The position numbers and the translations under genes were made by a program. The notes below the pieces were generated by a model. The model was not told the origin of the DNA, made no database searches, and worked only from the letters and a program-made list of their open reading frames with translations. A DNA stretch of 33,853 nucleotides from JABMPR01 sp964508765 (GTDB lineage Bacteria; Fidelibacterota; UBA8477; JABMPR01), in assembly GCA_964508765.1 (NCBI GenBank), contig CAZDVD010000028.1:1-33853 (forward strand), in the 5' to 3' direction. Below are positions 24,240 through 30,531 of the stretch, one piece after another (within the stretch, counting starts at the first letter, position 1; each line of letters starts with the position of its first letter).

Positions 24240-24269
24240 GCTCAGGGAAACCCCCTGGGCTTTTTTTTA
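24240..24269 (+). terminator. Rho-independent terminator after the lipocalin pair
   Basis: AGCTCAGGG pairs with CCCTGGGCT (one G-T pair) across a five-base loop and is followed at once by eight T residues. It closes the lipocalin pair and separates it from the DUF2878 operon. Confidence 0.85.
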
Positions 24270-24293
24270 TTTTAAAACGAGAAAAGACTTGAA

Positions 24294-24330
24294 ATGCGCG
24301 ATATGCGCGATTTAATTATGGCATGCGCGA
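24294..24330 (+). promoter_or_regulatory. Three direct copies of ATGCGCGA upstream of the DUF2878 operon
   Basis: ATGCGCGA occurs at 24294-24301, 24303-24310 and 24323-24330, in direct orientation with start spacings of 9 and 20 bases. The gene start is at 24363. The rest of the leader is A+T-rich, so the GC-rich octamers stand out. Iterated direct sites before a tightly packed operon suggest a regulator-binding site; no known regulator motif is assigned. Confidence 0.45.
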
Positions 24331-24362
24331 ATTGAGCGTTAGTTATAGATGAAGGATTTGAT

Positions 24363-24905
24363 ATGAATACAAAGACAGCTACACTGAAATTAGGATTTAA
24401 TGCACTGGGTTTTCAATCAGCTTGGTGGCTCACCGTTCTGGGTATTGTTATGGGGTATCCCTTTTTAGGACCTCTTGTAATGACCCTCTATTTAGTGGCA
24501 GACCATTTCTCGCTAGCCAAACCAAAATCTGAAACCCTGTTAATTCTATCCGCCATGGCGGCTGGTACCTTTGCCGATACGATTTTTACGGCTACTGGTT
24601 TTTTGAGCTATGCTGGAGGCTACTCTTTTGCACCCTTTTTGGCCCCCCTGTGGATTACAGCGATGTGGGGTGGCTTTGCTGCAACCCTAAATCACTCTCT
24701 GGGTTGGTTAAAAAACAGAACGCTCCTGGCTTTTGTGATGGGTGCTGTTTTTGGTCCCCTTTCATATATGGCCGGAGCAAAATTTGATGCCATCATTTTT
24801 AACCAGGGTACGACAGTTACCGTGATCATCCTGGGTGTTTTCTGGGGTCTGGCTATCCCTGGTCTGGTAAAACTGTACAATTGGCTGGATGGAGGTGCTG
24901 CATGA
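24363..24905 (+). CDS. DUF2878 family membrane protein
   Basis: A 180-residue polytopic inner-membrane protein with about five or six hydrophobic segments, matching the DUF2878 family (NALGFQSAWWLTVLG near the start, DTIFTATGFLSYAGG and PLWITAMWGGFAATLNHSLGWL in the middle, AVFGPLSYMAGAKFDA toward the end). No enzymatic activity is established for the family as far as I know. The gene overlaps the next by four bases (ATGA), which argues for coupled translation with the START-like gene. The upstream region carries three ATGCGCGA copies. Confidence 0.82.
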   Translation: MNTKTATLKLGFNALGFQSAWWLTVLGIVMGYPFLGPLVMTLYLVADHFSLAKPKSETLLILSAMAAGTFADTIFTATGFLSYAGGYSFAPFLAPLWITAMWGGFAATLNHSLGWLKNRTLLAFVMGAVFGPLSYMAGAKFDAIIFNQGTTVTVIILGVFWGLAIPGLVKLYNWLDGGAA

Positions 24906-25576
24906 TGAACCGTATCATAGCATCAGTCCTCTCAATTAGCTTCGTTCTTCCATTAATTGGAATGGCCTCCCCGGTGGTCTTATCTAAAAAACTATACAAT
25001 GAAGAAAAATGGACACTTGTTGAAAAAAGAGATGATGGAATCTCTGTCGCCGAAAAGGAAATAGATGGAATCGATGTGAAGGCTGTAAAAGTCAGTCAGA
25101 TCATTGAGATCGACCCAGAAATACTGGCGCGAGTTATTGAAGACCTGGCCAATTATGGTCAGTTTCTTACCAGCGCACCCGGTATGGAGTGCACCCTGCT
25201 TGCAGACAATGAAGACCATATCGTTGGCTATCAATATGTAGAAGTACCTCTCATTTCTGATCGAGTGTATGCTTTCAAGATGTTCAGACCAGATACTTCA
25301 TCAACCAGGGTAGACTGGGAGTTGGTTCCGCAAAAAAGTTTAGCTGATTTCACCATCAATGAGAGATCAGGCGTTTACATCGATGTTGGTGTGGGTTCCT
25401 GGTCCATGAATAAAAGACCGGACGGAAAATTTAACGTTTCCTACCGTCTCGTGATGGATCCCGGTGGCTGGATTCCTGATTCCGTCAGTGATTACTTTAA
25501 TCGGGTATCCATTGTGGGTATATTTAAAGATGCACTTATAGAAACAGAGCGCCGTGGCGTAGAGGGGAAGAGTTAA
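24902..25576 (+). CDS. Secreted START/SRPBCC-like lipid-binding protein
   Basis: A protein of about 224 residues with a signal peptide (MMNRIIASVLSISFVLPLIGMASP), so probably periplasmic. The mature part matches START-like proteins of the SRPBCC superfamily: WTLVEKRDDGISVAEKEIDG, a helix beginning PEILARVIEDLANYGQF, VPLISDRVYAFKMFRP, VDWELVPQ and the C-terminal amphipathic helix DYFNRVSIVGIFKDALIETER. The fold holds hydrophobic ligands in a helix-grip cavity. The ATG at 24902 overlaps the DUF2878 stop; the next gene starts on the base following its stop. The ligand is unknown, though neighbours suggest a lipid. Confidence 0.82.
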   Translation: MMNRIIASVLSISFVLPLIGMASPVVLSKKLYNEEKWTLVEKRDDGISVAEKEIDGIDVKAVKVSQIIEIDPEILARVIEDLANYGQFLTSAPGMECTLLADNEDHIVGYQYVEVPLISDRVYAFKMFRPDTSSTRVDWELVPQKSLADFTINERSGVYIDVGVGSWSMNKRPDGKFNVSYRLVMDPGGWIPDSVSDYFNRVSIVGIFKDALIETERRGVEGKS

Positions 25577-26341
25577 ATGGAACAAATATTTCTACAGGGT
25601 GGTCTGGCCATCCTCATTTATGTAAGTCTTATCTGGATCGTCAGTCTTATCAAAAAAGACGCCGGCATCATGGATATTTTCTGGGGGCTGGGTTTTATTG
25701 TTGTTGGTTACTTCTATCTGTCCGCAGCCTATAGCAATGCTTTTCAACCGCGTCTCCTCTACACGCTCGTCCTGCTCTGGGGTCTCAGACTGACCTTGCA
25801 TATTGGTGTGAGAAATCTCGGTGAGGCCGAGGATGCTCGGTATGCCAATTGGCGCCAGCAATTCGGTGCGAAGTGGTGGTGGTTGAGCTATTTGCGGGTG
25901 TTTATCCTCCAGGGTGTGGTGATGTGGATTGTTTCTCTCCCCCTGCTGGTTGGTTTGCAGGACAAGTCATCCCTGACTCTTATCGATTGGATTGGAATTA
26001 TGCTTTTTGCAGTGGGTTTTCTGATTGAAGCCGTGGGTGACTGGCAGCTGCGCACATTCAAAAAAGATTCCGCCAATAAGGGCAAGGTTTTGGACACGGG
26101 TCTCTGGAGTCTGACCCGCCACCCCAATTATTTTGGAGAAGCACTTCTCTGGTGGGGCTTTACCCTCATAGCCATCGAAGTCAGTACGCTCTGGATAGTA
26201 ATCAGTCCCATCATCATGACCTGGTTGCTCATAAAGGTCTCCGGGGTTGCCATGTTGGATGATCTTTTGAGAAAAACCAAACCTGACTATGCCGCCTATA
26301 TCGAAAGTACCAATGCCTTTTTTCCAGGAAAACGAAAATGA
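25577..26341 (+). CDS. DUF1295 (steroid 5-alpha-reductase-like) membrane oxidoreductase
   Basis: A 254-residue polytopic membrane protein of DUF1295, related to the C-terminal domain of 3-oxo-5-alpha-steroid 4-dehydrogenases and isoprenylcysteine methyltransferases. The signature is in the C-terminal third: VLDTGLWSLTRHPNYFGEA followed by LLWWGF, the NADPH- or cofactor-binding region. IKKDAGIMDIFWGLGF and LLWGLRLTLHIGVRNLG are typical of the N-terminal half. It probably reduces a double bond in, or otherwise modifies, a lipid. It starts immediately after the START-like gene and overlaps the lipocalin gene by four bases. Confidence 0.88.
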   Translation: MEQIFLQGGLAILIYVSLIWIVSLIKKDAGIMDIFWGLGFIVVGYFYLSAAYSNAFQPRLLYTLVLLWGLRLTLHIGVRNLGEAEDARYANWRQQFGAKWWWLSYLRVFILQGVVMWIVSLPLLVGLQDKSSLTLIDWIGIMLFAVGFLIEAVGDWQLRTFKKDSANKGKVLDTGLWSLTRHPNYFGEALLWWGFTLIAIEVSTLWIVISPIIMTWLLIKVSGVAMLDDLLRKTKPDYAAYIESTNAFFPGKRK

Positions 26342-26883
26342 CCAAGCACACTATTTTTAACATAACACTTTTACTATTGATAGGATTGCTAACCATGCTT
26401 AACGCTGCAGAAAAACAACCTGAACAAATACTGGTAGACTACGTCGATCTGGATCGATTCATGGGCGACTGGTATGTCATTGCCAATATTCCCACCCCTT
26501 TTGAAAAGGGCGCCGTCAACGCCATTGAGAATTACACCTGGAACCCCGAAAAAGAAATCGTTGAGGTATCTTTTGATTATCGGGCAGGTTCACCTCAGGG
26601 GAAACCCAAACATATGACCCAAAAGGGCTTTATTTATAACCAGGATACCAATGCGGAATGGCGGGTTCAACCCATCTGGCCATTAAAGCTTGGTTATCTG
26701 ATCATCGATTTGGCAGACGATTACAGTTATACGGTAATTGGTGTACCCAATCGCAAATATTTATGGATTATGGCCAGAGAATCCAGTCTTCCCGATGGGG
26801 TTTATCAGAGTATCTTAGATAAAGTTGAAAAACAGGGCTATGCACTGGATAAAATCCAAAAAGTTCCCCAGATCTGGTCGTAG
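26338..26883 (+). CDS. Secreted lipocalin, non-lipidated, last gene of the DUF2878 operon
   Basis: A 181-residue lipocalin with a Sec-type signal peptide (MTKHTIFNITLLLLIGLLTMLNAAEK) that has no Cys, so it is probably soluble in the periplasm, unlike the two lipoproteins at 23139 and 23696. The core motif is FMGDWYVIANIPTPFEKG. SFDYRAG, GKPKHMTQKGFIYN, GYLIIDLADDYSYTVIGVP and YLWIMARESSLPD follow. It is a distant paralogue of the Blc pair, more like the lipocalins found next to DUF1295 and DUF2878 genes. Overlap with DUF1295 (ATGA) implies coupling; it could shuttle the enzyme's lipid substrate or product. Confidence 0.87.
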   Translation: MTKHTIFNITLLLLIGLLTMLNAAEKQPEQILVDYVDLDRFMGDWYVIANIPTPFEKGAVNAIENYTWNPEKEIVEVSFDYRAGSPQGKPKHMTQKGFIYNQDTNAEWRVQPIWPLKLGYLIIDLADDYSYTVIGVPNRKYLWIMARESSLPDGVYQSILDKVEKQGYALDKIQKVPQIWS

Positions 26884-26917
26884 GGTTGAGTAGTCCAAAT
26901 GAATCGCAGAGGTTTTA

Positions 26918-28717
26918 ATGAGTGAGTTAGCGGCACGACAAGGTGTGAAATACATAGACGGATATCGATTCAGGGCAGCTTTTATTGCCGGAGCCCAGGC
27001 CATTATTAATGACCGGGCTTATCTGAACAAAATAAACGTTTTTCCTGTTGCTGATGCTGATACGGGAACCAATCTGGCATCAACGGTTCAAGCCGTTGCA
27101 GCAGAACTTCCCACTGACCCCTCCCTGGGGAACGTCGTATCAGAGGCGGCTGATGCAGCCCTCATGGGGAGTCGGGGAAACTCAGGAATTATCTTTGCCC
27201 AATTTCTTTATGGATTGTCCATATCTTTGAAAACCGAAAAATTGGCAACACCGGCAAAATTTGTCGAAGCGGCCAGGATAAGCGTGGAACATGTCTATAA
27301 ATCGCTGGTTAACCCGGTTGAAGGAACCATTCTCACCGTCATGCGTGCCTGGTCTATAGCGCTTAAAAAATTCAGCGCTACTTCAGATGATTTCCAGATC
27401 ATCCTCCATAAATCGCTTGAAGAGGCTGAAAAAGCGCTCACGGACACACCAAAACAATTGGAAGTCCTGGCCAAAGCAGGTGTGGTTGATTCAGGCGCTA
27501 AGGGGTTTGTAGACCTCTTACAAGGGATCACAGAATTTATCAAAGCAGGTAATTTGAGAGATATTCCTCTGTTTGAAAAACCAGAAGAAAGCCAGGAGAT
27601 TCATCATTTCACAGGGGATGAGAATATTCCCTACCGTTATTGCACGGAAGCTTTGATTACTGATAGCCAGGTAGATTTTGTCGAGATAAAGCGAAAAGCA
27701 GAGTCCTTTGGCGATTCAGTGGTTGTAGCAGGTTCACCCCAGCGTATGAGACTCCATGTGCACACCAATGATCCTGCCGAGTTATTTGACTGGCTTCGTG
27801 AGAAGGGTGAGTTGGCCAGCTTGAAGGCTGAGGACATGCTGAGGCAGTTTGATGTAAGTCATAATCGGAAATTCCCCATTGCCCTGGTGACAGACTCTGC
27901 CTGTGATCTTCCCCAGGAAATTATTGAGAAGTATCAGATCAATGTGATTCCCTTTACTGTGAATTTTGGAGATAGCAGTTATCTGGATAAAGTGACAATT
28001 ACCCCGGAAAAATTCTACAGCATGTTGGATGCTGCACCCATTCATCCTTCAACGGCACAGCCAAGTCCAGCCATGGTGAGTAACCTCCTATCCTTTTTGA
28101 AAACCCATTATGATTCAGTGATGAGTGTTCATATCTCCAGTCAGCTCAGCGGTATTCACAATTTGGCACTCCAGGCTGTTGATAGCCATGAAGGAGATGA
28201 CATTCATGTGGTGGATTCCAAGCAACTCTCCGTTTCCCAGGGTCTGATTGTTTACCGACTGGCCCAGGCTATCGAAGCCGGCAAGAACATTTCTGAACTC
28301 AAAGAATTAGCACAGAGCTATGTGGAGAAAACCAAGGTTTTCGTAGATGTGGCTACGTTGAAATATATGGTTCGTGGTGGACGAGTGAGTCCCATGAAGG
28401 GGCTGGTCGCCAAGCTACTGAACCTGAAGCCCATTATCTCCCTGGATAAAGCCGGTAAGGGGGTGGCCTATGGGAAATCCTTCAGTAGACAGGGAAACAT
28501 GGAAAAGATTAAAAAAATGGCAGCTGATTATGCTGAAAAAGGACAGATATGGAATTATGCCATTGTTCACGCCAGAGCATTGGATCGGGCTGAGAGTTAT
28601 GCCTCAGACCTGGAAAAATTACTGGGCAAAGCTCCGGCTTATATCCAGGAAATATCACCGGTTGTCGGCGCCCATAATGGTATTGGCGTTGTGGGAATCG
28701 GTATCATGTACGAGTAA
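26918..28717 (+). CDS. DhaL/FakA-like kinase fused to a DegV (FakB-like) fatty-acid-binding domain
   Basis: A 599-residue fusion. Residues 1 to about 200 are a DhaL/DAK2 nucleotide-binding domain with the metal aspartates in NVFPVADADTGTNL (Asp46, Asp48) and MGSRGNSGIIFAQFL. Residues about 230-315 are the FakA middle region (PYRYCTEALIT, FGDSVVVAGS, RLHVHTNDPAELF). Residues about 323-599 are a DegV domain with VTDSACDLP, the lipid-contact motifs HPSTAQPS and SSQLSG, DSKQLSVSQG and YMVRGGRVS. In Firmicutes, separate FakA and FakB proteins phosphorylate a fatty acid bound by FakB; FakA has its own C-terminal domain, which lacks these lipid-contact motifs. Here kinase and ligand-holding domain seem to be in one chain. 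It follows the lipocalin operon by 34 bases. Confidence 0.87.
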   Translation: MSELAARQGVKYIDGYRFRAAFIAGAQAIINDRAYLNKINVFPVADADTGTNLASTVQAVAAELPTDPSLGNVVSEAADAALMGSRGNSGIIFAQFLYGLSISLKTEKLATPAKFVEAARISVEHVYKSLVNPVEGTILTVMRAWSIALKKFSATSDDFQIILHKSLEEAEKALTDTPKQLEVLAKAGVVDSGAKGFVDLLQGITEFIKAGNLRDIPLFEKPEESQEIHHFTGDENIPYRYCTEALITDSQVDFVEIKRKAESFGDSVVVAGSPQRMRLHVHTNDPAELFDWLREKGELASLKAEDMLRQFDVSHNRKFPIALVTDSACDLPQEIIEKYQINVIPFTVNFGDSSYLDKVTITPEKFYSMLDAAPIHPSTAQPSPAMVSNLLSFLKTHYDSVMSVHISSQLSGIHNLALQAVDSHEGDDIHVVDSKQLSVSQGLIVYRLAQAIEAGKNISELKELAQSYVEKTKVFVDVATLKYMVRGGRVSPMKGLVAKLLNLKPIISLDKAGKGVAYGKSFSRQGNMEKIKKMAADYAEKGQIWNYAIVHARALDRAESYASDLEKLLGKAPAYIQEISPVVGAHNGIGVVGIGIMYE

Positions 28718-28804
28718 TTGTCCAAGACCTGAATGATAACGTAACCGATACCCCCGTTGTGGATCAAAGAGAAAAGAATTAATGACGATAGGAATACATC
28801 TGAA

Positions 28805-29371
28805 ATGAATGAATTAGTAATGGCAGGACTCATGTTTTTTGGAATGGCGCTGGGCGCACAGGGAGCCTCCTTGCTGGGGGAGCTTGCACCAGATTTTACC
28901 ATGTTGGATCAGGACGGGAAATCTCATACCCTGTCAGAATACAAGGGACACAAAGTAGTGGTATATTTTTATCCCAAAGATGACACCCCAGGTTGCACCA
29001 AAGAAGCCTGTTCTATTCGTGATGACTACAGTCTATTTGAAAAGAATGGCATCAAGGTTTTTGGTGTGAGTTATGATGATGTGAAAAGTCACAAGAAATT
29101 CGCTGAGAAATATGATTTACCCTTCACACTGCTCAGTGACTCAGACAAATCTGTAGCCAAAGCCTATGGAGCCAAGGGGCTGTTTATGCCATCTCGCAAA
29201 ACCTATCTCATCGATGAAACAGGCATTCTTAGAAAAATCTATGAGAATGTGACACCCACTGGACACGGTCCTGAAATTCTGGCTGACTTCAAAGCCATGG
29301 AAAAACCTTCCAAAACCCCAAAACTGGAGCTCAACGCCCCCGATGTGAGTGTAGGGAAGAAAAAATCGTAA
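28805..29371 (+). CDS. Exported Bcp/PrxQ-type peroxiredoxin
   Basis: A thiol peroxidase of about 188 residues reducing hydrogen peroxide and lipid hydroperoxides. The active site is FYPKDDTPGCTKEACSIRDD, with peroxidatic Cys64 and resolving Cys69 four residues later, as in two-cysteine Bcp. GVSYDDVKSHKKFAEKYDLPFTLLSD follows. The start at 28805 gives a hydrophobic signal peptide (MNELVMAGLMFFGMALGAQGA), so the enzyme probably acts in the periplasm, which is less usual for Bcp. An in-frame TTG at 28757 would put charged residues first and is not favoured. The C-terminal tail (PKLELNAPDVSVGKKKS) is an extension. Confidence 0.88.
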   Translation: MNELVMAGLMFFGMALGAQGASLLGELAPDFTMLDQDGKSHTLSEYKGHKVVVYFYPKDDTPGCTKEACSIRDDYSLFEKNGIKVFGVSYDDVKSHKKFAEKYDLPFTLLSDSDKSVAKAYGAKGLFMPSRKTYLIDETGILRKIYENVTPTGHGPEILADFKAMEKPSKTPKLELNAPDVSVGKKKS

Positions 29372-29375
29372 CTTT

Positions 29376-29490
29376 GTCATTGCGAGGACCCCGCAGTATG
29401 CGGGGGACGTGGCAATCTCCAAAATCTTAATTGGCGATGAGACCGAGATCGCTTCTCCCGACAGACCTGTCGGGATCGCGAAGACGGGAT
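29376..29490. repeat. Family A intergenic repeat, copy 3
   Basis: GTCATTGCGAG begins the element. GACCCCGCAGTATGCGGGG makes the first variable hairpin, followed by GTGGCAATCTCC, a linker with GAGACCGAGATCGC, a second hairpin TCCCGACAGACCTGTCGGG and the end ATCGCGAAGACGGGA. It occupies the leader of the yceI-like gene. Confidence 0.75.
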
Positions 29491-29534
29491 GGCATATTCT
29501 CAAAAATAGGATTAAACCAAGGAAGAAGAAATAT

Positions 29535-30134
29535 ATGAACATGAAAAAGTATCTCACCCTTATAGCAATGAGTACCTTATTGCTGTCGCAAGTTGCCCTC
29601 GCCGGCACCCCAATCGATGTGACTCGTAGCAAGGTAGAATGGCTGGGCGAAAAGGTTATGGGTCAACACAATGGTAATCTTCAGTTGAAAAAAGGTGAGG
29701 TGGAGATAGAAAACAGGACTCTCGTAGCCGGACGCCTTGTCTTTGATATGAAGAGTATCAATGTCCTGGATATCAAAGACCCCAAAAAGAAGGGTAATCT
29801 GGAAAAACATCTCAAGGACGATGCTTTTTTCGGGGTTACTCAGTATCCTTTCGCCATTTTTGAGATCACTTCAGCCGTGTCCATACAAAAGGCCGGGCCG
29901 GGTGAGGAAAATTATGAGATCAAAGGCGAATTAACCATCAAGGGTATCACCCATGCCGTGAGCTTTAAGACCCTGGTTGATATGAAGTCAAAGCATTCAA
30001 GCGCCAGCGGAAAGATCATCGTTGACCGCACGCTCTATGGAATTCGCTATGGATCAGGCAAATTCTTTGATGGTTTAGGTGACAAAGCCATCTATGATGA
30101 TTTCGTCATCAGCTTTGATGTATTGACAAAATAG
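29535..30134 (+). CDS. YceI family lipid/isoprenoid-binding periplasmic protein
   Basis: A protein of about 199 residues with a clear Sec signal peptide (KKYLTLIAMSTLLLSQVALAG). The mature part is a YceI domain: IDVTRSKVEWLGEKVMGQHNG, LKKGEVEIENRTLVAGRLVFDM, LEKHLKDDAFFGVTQYPFAIFE, GELTIKGITHAVSFKT and the final FKT-like strands ending DDFVISFDV. YceI folds as a lipocalin-like barrel binding long isoprenoid chains such as polyprenyl or quinone tails. GGAAGAAG precedes the ATG at 29535; the open frame upstream of that is repeat DNA. The neighbouring exported peroxiredoxin and lipocalins fit a periplasmic lipid-protection theme. Confidence 0.9.
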   Translation: MNMKKYLTLIAMSTLLLSQVALAGTPIDVTRSKVEWLGEKVMGQHNGNLQLKKGEVEIENRTLVAGRLVFDMKSINVLDIKDPKKKGNLEKHLKDDAFFGVTQYPFAIFEITSAVSIQKAGPGEENYEIKGELTIKGITHAVSFKTLVDMKSKHSSASGKIIVDRTLYGIRYGSGKFFDGLGDKAIYDDFVISFDVLTK

Positions 30135-30148
30135 AGTATTTACTTATT

Positions 30149-30261
30149 GTCATTGCGAAGCTTGAACGAAGTGAAAGCTGTGGCAATCTCCAGATTCAAG
30201 ATTAGAGATGAAACCGAGATCGCTTTTCCCGACATGTCTGTCGGGATCGCGAAGACGGGAT
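30149..30261. repeat. Family A intergenic repeat, copy 4
   Basis: GTCATTGCGAAG, a variable hairpin (AGCTT...AAGCT), GTGGCAATCTCC, linker, ACCGAGATCGC, hairpin CCCGACATGTCTGTCGGG and GATCGCGAAGACGGGA. It is almost the same in layout as copy 3, with the first hairpin entirely different in sequence. Confidence 0.75.
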
Positions 30262-30276
30262 AGGATCAGCTGGTAT

Positions 30277-30403
30277 GTCATTGCGAGGAATGTAATGACG
30301 AAGCAATCTCCGAATCCTTGGCTAGCGGATTGACCGAGATTTATCTCTCGAAGCTTTAGCGTAGAGAGATCGCGTCAGTCACTTCAATCCTTTGCGAAGA
30401 CAG
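30277..30403. repeat. Family A intergenic repeat, copy 5
   Basis: GTCATTGCGAGGAATGTAAT, GACGAAGCAATCTCC, a linker, GACCGAGAT, then an ATCTCTCG...GAGAGAT hairpin, GCGTCAGTCACTTC and the end CTTTGCGAAGACAG. It follows copy 4 after 15 bases. The remaining 30404-30531 holds no gene; CAATTG occurs twice around TAGTTGAA at about 30472-30491 as a short inverted repeat ahead of the acyl-CoA dehydrogenase. Confidence 0.7.
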
Positions 30404-30531
30404 AAAAGGATGACCCCCCACATCCAAATAGCTGGTACCCGCCACTAGCAGATTGTATCTTTACCTCGCTCAATTGTAGTTGAACAATTGATTCATTGAT
30501 AAAAGCAGTTCATTATTCAATAGGGAGCTTC

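Noticed and set aside
29409..29534. N-terminal extension of the YceI gene
   Set aside because: These codons are family A repeat DNA; the signal peptide and ribosome site place the start at 29535.
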